Assembly: GCA_015143295.1 (NCBI GenBank)
Contig: CM026566.1
Span: forward strand, 4,575,072 to 4,639,071
Origin: Tetracentron sinense
Lineage: Eukaryota; Streptophyta; Magnoliopsida; Trochodendrales; Trochodendraceae
Direction of reading: 5' to 3'
Length of the DNA: 64,000 nt
Shown here piece after piece: positions 33,884-45,646 of this stretch. Positions within the stretch are counted from its first letter, which is position 1. The number at the start of each line of letters is the position of its first letter. Under the pieces are notes generated by a model. It did no database searches. It was not told the origin of the DNA and saw only the letters and a list, made by a program, of their open reading frames with translations. A program made the translations under genes and the position numbers.

Positions 33884-35132
33884 CTTGCACTACATCGTCA
33901 GATGCAAGTGCATCACCCTCTGTTAAGGCAAAAACTCGCCCCTGGTTCGCCTGGCGAGGCGGAGGTGTAGACCGGGTAGTCTGGGATGACGCCTGATATG
34001 ATCCTGCTGGGTGTGCTGGGGGCCTAATCCCCTGAGACTGGCCTGGTAAATGCCGACTGGGGCAATCCCTGATCATATGGCCCTGGCGACCACAATAAAA
34101 GCATCCACCCGATGCCCTTCGGCAATCTCCCGCCGGGTGCCTTCGGCCGCACGAAGTGCAGACCTCGTGTGTATAGGTCGGAGGGGCCGGAGGTGGAGCA
34201 TACCTCACCGTCTGAGGTGCAACTGGCCATAGAGCTGGAAGAGCCTGAGGTCGCGGTGCCTGAGGCACATACTGCCGTGGAGCTGGAGGCGCATAAGATG
34301 GCCTCATCGGTGGTGCTGGCCACACATACTGATAAGGGCCGGTACGAGCCCGCCTCTCTGGAGGTGTTGAATTACTAGCTTGGCCTCTCGCCAACTCCCT
34401 CTTCTTGGACACTGTCTCTGAATTGGCCTCGACCAATAAGGCCTTGTCTACTACCTCAGGGTAGGTAGCATGTCTGAAAACCGAAACCTTCTCCATGATA
34501 AAATCTTTGAGCCCTTGCTCAAACCTTCTTGCCTTCATTGCCTCGGTGGCAACCATGTGAGTCGCGAAGCGTGATAGCTCCGAGAACTTGGCCTCGTATT
34601 GTGCCACCGACATCAAACCTTGCTCGAGGTTGATGAATTCTCTCTCTTTCTTTTCCCGTGCTCCAATCGGAAAATACTTCTTGTAAAAAGCGTCCTTGAA
34701 CTCATCCCAAGTCCAAGGTTGACCCTGCATGGTCAAATCTCGCGTCCTCAACGCGGAAAACCACCAATGGTGGGCTTCGCCCTCTAGCATGAAAGCTGCC
34801 CATGCTACTCTCTCCTCCTCTGTGGGTGAGAGGACCGTAAAAATCTTCTCCATCTGGAGGATCCACACCTCCGCAGCAAGAGGGTCCACACTCCCATGGA
34901 AGGATGGAGGCCTCAATCTCCTGAATGCCTCAACTCCAGCGGTACGATGTACTGGAGCTGCGGGCGGTGGAGTAGGTGCCGCCGATGATAGTATAGCCTG
35001 CCGAGCCACCAGGATGGCGAGAGTCTCAGCAATAGAGCCTAAGACCTGAGAGAGGTCCGGCTGCTCACCCTCATCCCGTGAAGAAGAGGAAGCTCTGGTA
35101 TGTGGCCCACGACCCCGTGTGTTCCGTCTCAT
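33870..35132 (-). CDS. Element C Gag polyprotein, intact (420 aa)
   Basis: Open from MRRNTRGRGPHTRASSSSRD to a stop inside the intron-like segment. Residues ~70-200 form the retrotransposon Gag domain (GSVDPLAAEVWILQMEKIF, GEAHHWWFSA, KYFPIGAREKKEREFINLEQ). Residues ~250-320 are a Pro/Ala/Gln-rich linker. At ~325-337 there is a C-x2-C-x3-H-x4-C element (CTSCGRRHPAGDC), and at 344-357 a classical CCHC knuckle CFYCGRQGHMIRDC that binds RNA. Gag makes the cytoplasmic virus-like particle. This is the only undamaged retroelement gene in the window and could in principle supply Gag to related defective copies. The start is the first Met after a 340 bp leader shared with B. Confidence 0.85.
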   Translation of the reverse strand: MRRNTRGRGPHTRASSSSRDEGEQPDLSQVLGSIAETLAILVARQAILSSAAPTPPPAAPVHRTAGVEAFRRLRPPSFHGSVDPLAAEVWILQMEKIFTVLSPTEEERVAWAAFMLEGEAHHWWFSALRTRDLTMQGQPWTWDEFKDAFYKKYFPIGAREKKEREFINLEQGLMSVAQYEAKFSELSRFATHMVATEAMKARRFEQGLKDFIMEKVSVFRHATYPEVVDKALLVEANSETVSKKRELARGQASNSTPPERRARTGPYQYVWPAPPMRPSYAPPAPRQYVPQAPRPQALPALWPVAPQTVRYAPPPAPPTYTHEVCTSCGRRHPAGDCRRASGGCFYCGRQGHMIRDCPSRHLPGQSQGIRPPAHPAGSYQASSQTTRSTPPPRQANQGRVFALTEGDALASDDVVQGTQL

Positions 35133-35477
35133 GACTAAAGTCCTGAGAATAATAACACCACATGAGTCTAACTTGAAACCACAATTTATTTCAATGCCAT
35201 TTCACAATAATTCAATTTGTATTAGTTGTATAATACTAATATACATCACATCAAGTCATCAGAGTATTCATCACATTATACTTATACTTTAGTGTTCTAG
35301 CGTACCTAGGACCCATACTTGGTTAAAGCAACCATTTTAGACTTAGACTAAAGTTTAGTCTTATACTTGGGACCAGACTTGCTCCCGACTTTCTTCCTTC
35401 CTAACTTGTTTCCTAACATATGCTCTTGTCAAGCCATGGTATAAGATTCTAAGTGACCCTAGCGACCTAAAGCCTAA
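35133..35477 (-). other. Element C untranslated leader
   Basis: About 345 bp between PBS and gag, closely matching the leader of B. Confidence 0.75.
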
Positions 35478-35489
35478 GCTCTGATACCA
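35478..35489 (-). other. Element C primer-binding site (tRNA-Met)
   Basis: Minus strand TGGTATCAGAGC, a perfect match to the initiator tRNA-Met PBS, four bases from the 5' LTR. Confidence 0.9.
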
Positions 35490-35493
35490 CTTT

Positions 35494-37724
35494 TGTCGCG
35501 ACCCAAAACCCACCCTAGGAGTTAGAGTGAACTTTGGACGACTAATCATGGCTTACATGACTTGCTTGACAAACCAACCTGCAAAACCCCACAGAGCATA
35601 TACAATAGAGGATGACAGCGGAAACATAACTATAAAACACAGCGGAAGTCTAACAACCTCTAAGTATATACACATGGTCCAAGTTTAATACAAAGAAATC
35701 AAAACAAAGAAAGTGCGGACATGCCCGCCAAAATACATGGATATAATCACTCATGCTCACCCACAGCTAGTCCACTCAGAATCTAACACCACCTACTGAT
35801 AACCCTCTACGGGAGGTTCCTCCAAAGGCTCCTCGACGTACTCCTCCTCCACCCATGGACCAGGAGCACAAACATCAAATGGAGCAGCAGCTCCCTCAGA
35901 ACCTACCGACATAAGAAGTACGGCTGAGCATGGAATACTCAGCGGGTAGTAAATACTAACCAACAGTTATAGCAAGAGATAGCAATGCATACCCAGGAAA
36001 CAATATAGATATATATGAATCAAGAACAGTTAATATCATACAAGGAAGTAAAGCAATTTATAATCATGCTTGTATTTCGTAGAAAGCCGATAAAACCTCT
36101 TGAAAACATCGTGCACTTGACTTGGCTTGAAATATCTTTTCGTACTTGAAAGCTTGTCGTGTTTGTCTTGCTTGATCTTGTCGAGCAGGTCGTACGTGTC
36201 ATGTCATGCATGTCATGCGTGCTTGCTTGTGATCATGTAACTTGTGAGATACACTTGTGAGATATCCTTGTGAGATGCACTTGAGAGATGCCTTGAGAGG
36301 GAAGGGAGACCCTTCTTTATGCAATGCACTTGAGAGGGAAGGGAGACCCTTCTTCATGATATGTATGTACTTGCGAGGGAAGGGAGGCCCTTCTTCATGA
36401 TATGCACTTGTGAGTGAGGGGAGACCCCTCGTGGAATGTTGGTTCTTGTTTTCTTGTGAAAAGCGAGGTAAAACATATCATAGGATATATCCCACCTCTA
36501 ACCATGTTCTTAAAAACCTCGGTAAATCATGTCATGCATGCCGTGCTCGTGGGGATCGTGTACATACTTGCATTTAAATTTAAATATGACATTTGGGTAA
36601 TTCACAACACATATAACATCAATAATTGAGCAATGTAATATTCACATCATTTAGGGAAAGCAAGAAAACACACTATCATAGGCCCTAGCAATTTCCATAA
36701 ACCTTAAACATGAAATTTATTAATTTATTATTCTTCTCATTCACCTTGACATTTCATCAAACATGGTACATTCATTATTTATTAACCCTACTACATGCTT
36801 TTCTAGGTGGGTTATTTTGTTCATTATGGATACAATGTCCTCCCCATTTCATTCATCACATCATTTCACACGGCATCCAATCGCCAATTCCGTCTCCATT
36901 CACCATTCACACCCGTCCATCTCATAGCACATGTGTAAATGAAAGAAAACAAAGAGAAATAAAGTAAAAGAAGGAACTATAACTAGGAGGGTAGCAAGAA
37001 GTACCGACCTTGAAGAAATGAGGAAGAAAACTCCTCCAAAAACGTGCGTGTAGATGCTGCCCTAGCTTGGGAAAAGTGCTCCTCACGAGCTTGAACCTTG
37101 ATCTTGAAGAAAAATGAGCTTGAGGATGATTGTGGGTCTTGAAGCCTCTTTGATTTCTCCCCCAAAGCAAAACCCTAGGTTTGGAAACCCTTCTCCTCTT
37201 CCTCTAACACTCAAAATACTCTAAGGGTTATGAATGAACCCTAAAGGCTCGGGTTAAACTCTTAAGGTAAGAGTGAACCGACCAAAAGACCATAATACCC
37301 TTACTGAAATTTCTGCAAAAACGTGAGTACCGAGCGATCGGTGTTAATGACCGATAGATCGGTTGCCTACCGAGCGATCGGTGTGTTGACCGAGCTCTCG
37401 ACCAAAAATCAACTCTCTGGAAAATTTCCCCTTACAAAAATCTTGACCAGTCGATAGCTACCGATCGATCGGTTTTGGACCGATCGATCGCTCTATGGAC
37501 CGAGCGATCGATTACCTACAGGTTCAGACTGTTTTGGCCATATCTTTTGACTCGTTCGTCCGATTTTGACGATTCAACTTGCGTTGGGTTCGTACTTCGA
37601 AAACGAACATTTCTAACATTTCAGAATTTCTTATTTCTTCCTTATTTATTAATTATTCCTCTTTAAAGGCAAAATGGCAACGAAAGTGTCATGCATTAAA
37701 TGTGAAAAGGTCCGGGGCTCTACA
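35494..37724 (-). repeat. Element C 5' LTR (2231 bp)
   Basis: TGTCGCGACCC to GGGGCTCTACA on the plus strand, matching 28118-30309 with few substitutions. It has about 45 bp (near 36795-36830, containing gcttttctaggtgggtta) that the 3' LTR lacks. B LTRs contain related sequence there, so the 3' LTR suffered a deletion. Confidence 0.92.
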
Positions 37725-37729
37725 GGGAT
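37725..37729. repeat. Target-site duplication of element C, right copy (GGGAT)
   Basis: Matches 28113-28117. Confidence 0.9.
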
Positions 37730-40226
37730 ACCATCAGTTGAGGGTCAAGGATGAGGATATTCCAAAGTCAGCCTTTAGAACTCATTATGGCATTATGAGT
37801 TCTTAGTTATGCCTTTTGGGCTGACCAATGCACATGCGGCATTTAATGAACCAGATTTATCGGCCATATCTAGATCAATTTGTTGTAGTATTTGTGGATG
37901 ACATCCTAATCTACTCTCAGACTCGAGCAGATCACGAGCGGCTTTTGAGGATTGTACTGCAAGTACTGAGAGATAATCAATTGTATGCCAAATTCAGTAA
38001 ATATGAATTCTGATTAGAAAATGTGCAGTTTTTGGGACATGTGATATCTAAAGGAGTGTCAGTAGATCCCTCTAAGGTTCAAGCAGTGGTAGAGTGGGAG
38101 AGGCCTTCTAGCATTTCTGAAATCAGGAGTTTCTTAGGGCTGGCAGGATATTATCGAAGATTTGTTGAAGGATTCTCTCGGATAGCAGCCCCCCTAACCC
38201 AGTTGACTCGGAAAGATGTCAAATTCGAGTGGACTGAGGAATGTGAGCACAGTTTTCAGGAGTTGAAAAAGCGCTTGATATCAACACCAGTCTTGACTAT
38301 TCCATCCAGCGGCGGAGGGTTTGTTGTATATAGTGATGCTTCAAACAAGGGCTTAGGATGTGTCTTAATGCAGCATGGTAAGGTAGTGGCATATGCATCG
38401 AGGCAATTAAAGAACCATGAGCAGAACTACCCTACACATGATCTAGAGCTAGCTGCTGTGGTATTTGCATGAAAAATATGGAGGCATTATCTATATGGAG
38501 AACAATTTGAGATATTTACGGACCATAAAAGTCTAAAATACCTTTTCTCACAGAAGGAGTTGAATATGAGACAAAGGAGGTGGTGGAATTTGTAAAGGAT
38601 TTTGATTACATCATCCATTATCATCCCGGTAAGGCCAATGTAGTAGCAGATGCTTTGAGTCATAAGACTAAGGGATTAATGGCCCATTTGATGCTTACGG
38701 AGTGGAAATTGCTAGAAGCTATTAGAGATTTGAATTTAGACATGTAGCCTAAGGAAAACATAGGTTATGTTGCTAATTTACTTGTTCAGCCAATTTTGAT
38801 TCAAAGGATTGTTGATGCTCAAAAGAAGGATTGTCAATGTATGAAAATTGTGAATGAGGTAGTACAGGGTCAGAGAGCAGATTTTTTAGTGCAGTCAGAC
38901 AGTAGTCTGAGATTCCAAGGGAGGTTATGTGTTCCTGATGATGGAGGATTGAAGAATGAAATATTGAGAGAAGCTCATCACTCGTAGTACACCGTGCATC
39001 CAGGCAGTACAAAGATGTACCAAAATTTACGAGGTTACTATTGGTGGAACAATATGAAGAGGGAGATTGCTAAATTTGTGGCTAAGTGTCTGGTATGTCA
39101 ACAAATTAAAGCAGAGCATCAAAGACCTCCAGGCTTATTGAAATCATCACTCATTCCAGAGTGGAAGTGGGAGCATATTACCATGGACTTCATTATGGGA
39201 TTACCCAAGACCCGGAGCAATCATGATGCAATTTGGGTGATAGTTGATAGATTAACTAAATCTGCTCATTTTCTAGCTACTAAGGCCACTCAGTCCATGG
39301 ATAGTCTTGCGAGATTGTATGTTCGGGAAATTGTTCGGTTGCATGGAGTAGTAGTCTCTATTGTATCAGATAGGGATCCCAGATTTACTTCTTGATTTTG
39401 GAAGAGTTTGCAGAGTGCTCTTGGCACAAAGCTGGAGTTTAGTACGGCTTTTCATCCTCAGACAGATGCTCAGTCTGAGAGAGTTAATCAGATATTAGAA
39501 GATATGTTGAGAGCATGTATATTAGAGTTCAAAGGCAGTTGGGACGATCATCTGCCTCTGATAGAGTTTGCTTATAATAACAGTTATCAGTCGAGTATTG
39601 GGATGGCTCCATATGAAGCACTCTATGGTCGAGCTTGTAGATCCCCAGTATGTTGGGATGAGGTAGGAGAGAGAAAATTTCTTGGGCCAGAATTAGTGCA
39701 GGAAAGCTCGGATAAGATCAAAATAATCCAAGACCGTTTGCAGACAGCACAAAGCAGACAGAAAAGCTACGCAGATAATCGAAGAAGGGATTTAGAGTTT
39801 CAGTCTGGCGATCACGTGTTTCTAAAAGTTTCTCCTTTCAAGGGTGTGATGAGATTCAGAAGAAAAGGAAAGCTTGCTCCTAGATTCATAGGGCCTTTTG
39901 AAGTTCTAGAGAAAGTTGGGGAAGTGGCATATAGAGTGGCATTACCACCCCAGTTATCAGCTTTGCATAATGTGTTTCATGTATCTATGTTAAGGAAGTA
40001 CGAACCAGATCCATCACATGTCATTGATTTTGAGCCTGTTCAAATTAGAGAAGATTTATCTTATGTAGAGCAACCGATACAAATTTTGGACAGAAGGGAG
40101 CAAGTATTGAGAAACAAAGTAATACCTTTAGTCAAGGTTCTCTGGCAACATCATTCATCGACAGAAGCTACTTGGGAGCGGGAGGATGAAGTAAGAGACA
40201 AATATTCTCAATTTTTCCAAAACTAG
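37725..40226 (+). pseudogene. Element A pol: RT remainder, RNase H, integrase, chromodomain-like end
   Basis: RT resumes with YHQLRVKDEDIPKSAFRTHYG and has a frameshift near 37790. [10 protein letters not shown] at about 37890 is intact. RNase [12 protein letters not shown] and [14 protein letters not shown] follow. Integrase: [33 protein letters not shown], and the D-D-E residues in [14 protein letters not shown] and QSERVNQILE. The end QILDRREQVLRNKVIPLVKV and YSQFFQN resembles B and C. Stops appear at 38011-38013, about 38470, 38745, 38985 and 39393, several as TGA or TAG replacing Trp, Arg or Gln. Long decayed. Confidence 0.88.
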
Positions 40227-40254
40227 GTACGTAAAATTTAGAGGACTAAATTTC

Positions 40255-40271
40255 TTTTTAGGAGGGTAGAA
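40255..40271 (+). other. Element A polypurine tract region
   Basis: Purine-rich aggagggtagaa precedes the 3' LTR start TGTAATTACTC. Confidence 0.6.
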
Positions 40272-42813
40272 TGTAATTACTCGACTTCTGATTACCAGAT
40301 ATTGTGTTGCTAGCACCAAAATATGTAACATGTATGAGTTAAGACTATATATATATATAGTGGAAGGTATGACCCTAAGAGACCCTAAGAATTGAGACTT
40401 CATATACATAGTGGAAGGTGTGACCCTAAGAGACCCTAAGAAATTAAACTTCAGATCACAATATTGATCAATCGGGGTAGAATTTCTAAAATCTGACATT
40501 AACAAAAATGACCCATATAATGTAGAGAAGGGTTTGGAGAGATAAAAATAAATAAATATTTTTTTTATTACTAATTATAATTAGTGAATAATTAGTTGAT
40601 TAAGTAGTGATTAGGATGGTAACTATCTTCTAATTTGCGATTAAGGGTTTAACTATAATAAATGTTAAGATGGAGGGTTAATTTGTAAATAAGGTAAGTT
40701 AAAATTACAATTAGTAAGTAATTTATTAATTAATTAGGGTTTAAAGGAGTTAATTATAAGTAATGTATAAACTAATGACTTAAGTATAATAAAGGTTAAG
40801 TTTAGGGGTGAGTTTGTAAATATAGAGAATGAAGTCATGTGCTGGGTGATGAACCAACACACGTGGATTCCACTATTTGTATTTTGTAGACATAAAATCA
40901 CTTGTTCTGTGAACAGTGAACAGTAAACACATAACAGAACACTACGTACAGCAGAAGAAGAAGAAGAAGAAAGAAAGAAAGGGAAAGGAAAAAGTAAAGG
41001 AAAGAAGGAAACGGAAGGGAAAGAAAGAAAGGAAAGGGAAGGGAAAGAAGGAAAGGAAAGAAGGAAAGAAGGAAAGGAAAGAAGGAAAGGAAAGGGAAAG
41101 GAAAGGAAAGGGAAAGAAAAGAAGGAGAAAAGAAAAGAAAAGAAAAAAAACCTAGTTTACTTGGCTTTTTCGATTAGGTAAGTAAATTCATATGTTTTTT
41201 ATTCAATTCGTTGTTCTTTTAATTCTATTACATGAATTTGTTATTGAACTAGTTATATTTGGAAACAAGTTCAGGTTATAGTATGTAGAAAATTTCAGAA
41301 TGTGAAAAGTTTGATTACGTGGAAATTTTCAGATTTGAGAAATTTTGAATTAGTGGAAATTTTCAGATTTGAGAAATTTTGAATAAACTTGTTATATTTG
41401 GAAATAATTTCAGATTATAGCATGTGGAAAATTTCAGAATGTAGAAATTTTGATTAAGTGGAAATTTTCAGAGTTGAGAAATTTTGAATAAGTGAAAATT
41501 TTCAGAAATGAGAAAATTTGAATAAGTGGAAATTTCAGATTGTAGGAATTATGAATAGGTATGTAGGACTTACCTATTTTTAAAGTAAATGATAAGTTTA
41601 TGTGAAAAATGATATATATATATCATTGAATCATAGCAAATTTCGAAAGAAAAACCTTCGGGTTATGTGATTATAGGATTTGAATCTCATTTATGTATTA
41701 TAAATATGATTTTGATTTTGATTTTGATTTTGATATATATCACTGATGATCCATGGATTTGGTAGTCAGTTGATATCTAGAGAAGAATATCATCCTGACG
41801 ATCCATGGATTTGGTAGTCAGTTTATGATTGATTAAACCAGCTGGTGAGTAAGCCTTGTGGATGTTACATTCCTACATTGTATTCCGAGAGAGTCTAAGG
41901 ATCTGACCTTAATACGAGACGTCCGGTAGATCCCGACATATTAGGGTGGTCCCAGGCGGCTGCGTTAGAATAATTGGGAGAATCCAATGTACCAATTCAG
42001 TTTTGTCCTATTTCGAGATAGCCTTTAAGAGGATCATTCTGTCGTGATCTCTTATAGGCGACTATGCTGACAAGATCGGTGAAAAATACGTGAGTCAGTA
42101 TAGGATAGCACTCTGGTATTTGGTGCTAATGTATTTATATAGTAACCTGGATAGTTATATAATATATCCAATTATTTTGTAAGTTATAAATCTTGAGTTT
42201 TGAAGATTTTATTTTGGGTTTCGTTATTATGATTCGACGAGAGGTTTGTGTTTACAAACGATTTAAATTCATGATTTGAATTATTTATATGGTCTCATGC
42301 ATATAATTGGAAATTCATTATATAATGATTGAAATTAAGCATGATATTTAGTTTGAAAATTTTCATATATTTCCGCTGCATTTCTTTTAAAGTTCATTGA
42401 ATCCTACACATATGAGAATTACTTATTGAGCTTTCCAGCTCACCCAATTTATACTACTCTTGCAGAGTAGGAGCGGGCTAATGGAGATAGAAGCGGTTGT
42501 CTATTTTTGAAGTGTGGAGTTTGTATATTTGTATAAAGAGTGAAAAGGGAGATACCAGCAGAGGTATATTTTGGGTTTGAGATTAATGTTGTAATACAAA
42601 CTGTAGTTGAAAGTGATGAAAATTTTGGTGTATAAATTAGATTGTACATATGTACATAGTTGCTCTGATGAATCATATTTTACAGATGAGTTTGGAAGTT
42701 CAAATCTTTATTATGTGTTATGAAGAATGATTAAATAGTTTATAATATGAGCCAAGAGATTGAATGAGAATTCACACCCTGAAATTTGAGAGTTTGGGTT
42801 TCGGGGCGTGACA
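40272..42813 (+). repeat. Element A 3' LTR (2542 bp)
   Basis: Starts TGTAATTACTCGAC and ends GGGGCGTGACA. Internal repeats: a ~50 bp duplication with gaccctaagagaccctaaga (40366-40455), a GAAG/GGAAA microsatellite (40950-41150), and about six ~32 bp units with gtggaaattttcagatttga (41300-41540). Frames within the microsatellite rich in Lys/Glu/Arg are composition artefacts. Confidence 0.88.
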
Positions 42814-42818
42814 GGCAC
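42814..42818. repeat. Target-site duplication of element A, right copy (GGCAC)
   Basis: Matches 13017-13021. Confidence 0.75.
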
Positions 42819-44393
42819 AAATAAATATTTTACCTAAAATATCTATTTATAGACCATTTCTTTTCTATTGGATAATTTACTGTTCCTATTTTTCCTTATA
42901 ATAAGAATTGGTGAGAACTCCAAATCTTTGATATTTTGGACATTGTTTTAACAGAAATGCTAACCCCGGTCTCATTCTTCTATAGACTCAAGGTGGTGGC
43001 TATAAATGTTAAACATCTCCTTATTTTTTATTTCTTTAATCTATTAAAATATCAAAGTTGCACATATTCTTGCGTCTGTGGAAGTTATTGCGACAGGGGT
43101 TAGCACCCCTCTTATTTTAATTAGAATACATTTATATGCTAACCCTCTTATTTTAAATTAGAAAACATTTATATTTGCCAAGTGATCGAAATCCGTTGCT
43201 CACACTGTCTATGAAGGCATGTGGCTGGGATGGGTCAGAAGTCAGAACCTACGCATGGTTTTTTTTTAATAATTATTATAAAAGGGCTGCACCTCCTATT
43301 ACACCCCCTGCGTCCCCTGCGTCTTATAAGCTTCTCTGCTTCGGGTCTTCTATCCTTGAATTCCGACAACGAGTTATAGATTATTGTTCTTATCTTGTAT
43401 TAAGTTTAATACTCGAATCTTATCACAATTCATCATCTCTACCAGAAATACTCAGAGATTTAAAGTTTCATATGATCTCGATACATAGACAAAGATACAT
43501 TATACAATAAAATTTGCCAAGATTCTAATATATGAGCATCTTAAACCATAGTGAACCTAGACAAATGCATTGATAGGCACATTCCATTTTTTAATGTGGA
43601 ATTTCTTGTCATAAATCCTTTAATTGAATTAAAATATAAGGTCATACATAAATAAAATAAGAAAATAAAAGGGGGTATCTTGGGGGAATCATTAGAGGAG
43701 AAGCAAACATTTGATGAGCGTACAAAATCCAAAATGTCATTTTGCGAGAGGCATCTCATTGGTATCTCGAAGCATTTCACAATCATGGAAACCCTTTTTT
43801 TTTTTTTTTTTTCTTCTTCTTTCTAGGAAACCTTGTAGGCAAGACCCAAAAATTCAAGCAATTTGGATTGATAAGGATATGCACACCAATAAACTCTAGC
43901 AATGGTAGGATTCCACCAAATAACCCTTAATAAGTGAAGCCATTTCGCCTCCATTCTTCCATTAGTCAACCCTTTTGGAGTGTGTGGATCTACCCAATGG
44001 GTACTTTATTGATTACCATTAGTCTGATTGTGCGTATTAAATGATAAACTTTAAAAAAATAAAAAAGTGAAGCCCTGTCATGGTGGAACTTTACGGCCGA
44101 TTGAGTATCATACGTGTTTTTTTTTTTCCTTTTAAGCTTTTTTAATTTAGAGATAAGTATGGTTTCATCACCCTAAATAAAAAATTATCACCTACAAGAA
44201 CATGGTTTGAAAAGTTTTACAAAGTAGGGTATATATTCCAATACTACTTGATTAGTGTTCGGGTAATATATAAAAGTGAAAAAGAATGCCGTTTTTGATA
44301 AATATGTTTAATTTATTAATATGAATTCAGGAAACATAGTATAAGATAATAAGAGTATGAGGTAGGAGTCGTTTTCTTCTCCAGTTGTAATTA
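42819..44393. other. Unassigned intergenic DNA
   Basis: About 1.6 kb without recognised genes. A ~35 bp direct duplication (ctcttattttaattagaata / ctcttattttaaattagaaa) lies near 43110-43170, with a T run at 43796-43811. Confidence 0.5.
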
Positions 44394-44696
44394 GTTTTGC
44401 CAAAACCAGTTACGCCCTTGAGGTGGCCACATGTACCTTTTGACACCTCTTAACTATGGTTAAGATTCACTCACCCCTATGGTTCACCCACCTATTCTTG
44501 GTTTTTAGAAAAAAAAATTAATACCGTGGTTAAAATTTATCAAATCCCAGGGTTAATTTTTAAAAAATATTTTTTCTAAAAACCAAATATAGGTGGGTGA
44601 ACCCTAGGGGTAAGTAAATCTTAACCACGGTTAAGGAATGTAAAAAGAGACATGTGGTGACGACAGGGGCGTAACCGGTTTTGCCAAAAACCGGTA
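44394..44696. mobile_element. Long-TIR MITE, family M1, diverged copy d
   Basis: The left arm gttttgccaaaaccagttac, then gacacctcttaa and aagattcactcaccc, pairs with the right arm ending gtaaccggttttgccaaaaa. Same order of blocks as other M1 copies but clearly diverged, so a subfamily. Confidence 0.65.
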
Positions 44697-44901
44697 ACAA
44701 GTTGGCCATATATTTACATCCTTATACATGTTGACTTTTGAGGCACAAAAATAAAGAAGAATAATATTATAATCATAATTTTTTATTATTATTATAGGCT
44801 TTTACGGCCATCCACTCTCCCCCACTATTATACAATAAAACAAAATTTTTTATGGGTGCCATCATTTTTGTTTTGTTTTTAATTTGTGTAGAATTAATAA
44901 A

Positions 44902-45280
44902 AATGAGCCAAATCATCTACGGTGATAACCCGATTTGGCAAATCCGGTTATCACCCCTAGAGGTCACCATGTGTCTCCTTTGACACCCCTTAACCGTGGG
45001 TAAGGTTCACCCACCCCTAGGGTTCATCCACCCATCCTTGGTTTTTTTTTTTTATATTAATTCTTTTTTTAAAATTAAAAAACTGTTTTTAGAGTTTTTT
45101 TAAAATTATTTTTAATTTTTTTTAAAAAAATTAATATTTAAAAAAAAATCAAGGATGGGTGGGTGGGTGAACCCCTAGGGGTGAGTGAATCTTACCCACG
45201 GTTAAGGGGTGTCAAAGGAGACAAGTGGCGACCTTTAGGGGTGATAATCGGATTTGGCCCTAGAGGATTTGACTCCTTGA
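44902..45280. mobile_element. Long-TIR MITE, family M1, copy e
   Basis: gagccaaatcatctacggtg to 'gataatcggatttggcc' with gaggatttgactcc. Arms ~140 bp, A/T-rich hairpin centre. It lies between outer inverted motifs ggccatccactctcc (about 44805) and gtggatggccgg (about 45297), which suggests insertion into an older inverted-repeat element. Confidence 0.72.
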
Positions 45281-45403
45281 TAAAAATAACATGACAGTGG
45301 ATGGCCGGAAACTGACCTAGCATTACTCTTATGAATGAATTATATCAATGCCACTCTTCTCCTTTGGTAGCGCCTATCATGGAGATGCTTAGAAAAATGG
45401 CCT

Positions 45404-45545
45404 CGAATATCCACACATCATCTGACATGTGACAATGAGAAGGGGGGAAAGATATCAAATGAGCCAGAAGTCAAAAACAAGGGGAGAATATAAAATGATT
45501 TCTCTCCTTTTTATCACGGTATGTCGGATGATGTGTGTATGTCTG
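45404..45545. mobile_element. Small MITE, family M2, copy 2, upstream of the P450 gene
   Basis: atccacacatcatctgacat near 45409 pairs with atgtcggatgatgtgtgtat near 45521-45540; the interior is also partly self-complementary. Related to 3391-3545. Its edge is about 95 bp from the TATA box of the P450. Confidence 0.6.
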
Positions 45546-45638
45546 ACATAAGGCAAATTTTGTATTCCGGAGCTCCAGTGCAAGTTATTCTCTCTGAGAT
45601 ATTGTTTCTTCCTTTTGTCTCATTGAATCATCTTTCCC

Positions 45639-45646
45639 TATAAATA
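45639..45646 (+). promoter_or_regulatory. TATA box of the P450 gene
   Basis: TATAAATA within ccctataaatataaatgg. Transcription would be expected to start about 30 bp further on (~45670), upstream of the ATG at 45704 but downstream of the ATG at 45650. Confidence 0.65.

Larger units (their letters stand above)
28118..37724 (-). mobile_element. Element C: Ty3/gypsy chromodomain retrotransposon nested in A
   Basis: 9,607 bp, 5-bp TSDs, minus strand, inserted in A's RT domain. 5' LTR 37724-35494, PBS, leader, intact gag, 148 bp intron-like segment, pol with one frameshift, PPT, 3' LTR 30309-28118. It belongs to the same family as B: proteins and leader are nearly the same and the LTR ends match. 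The U3 repeat block is different (palindromic CGATCG-rich instead of the 26 bp array). The LTRs of C are nearly identical to each other, indicating a fairly recent insertion. Confidence 0.92.
13022..42813 (+). mobile_element. Element A: old Ty3/gypsy (chromovirus-like) retrotransposon with two nested insertions
   Basis: Plus-strand element with LTRs at 13022-15551 and 40272-42813, PBS for initiator tRNA-Met at 15555, gag, protease, RT, RNase H and integrase in gypsy order, and a degenerate chromodomain-like C-terminus. GGCAC flanks it on both sides. Elements B (16155-26682) and C (28118-37724) interrupt it; without them and their TSDs A is about 9.65 kb. The LTRs differ by many substitutions and indels, and every coding domain has stops or frameshifts, so it is old and defective. 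The long LTRs and C-terminus fit the Tekay/Del lineage. Confidence 0.88.

Noticed and set aside
40916-41155. Lys/Glu/Arg-rich 79-codon frame resembling a nucleolar protein
   Set aside because: It lies in the GGAAA microsatellite of the element A LTR; the same tract exists in the 5' LTR with a different frame.
43175-43510. 111-codon plus-strand frame
   Set aside because: No recognisable domain, AT-rich end, no gene context.
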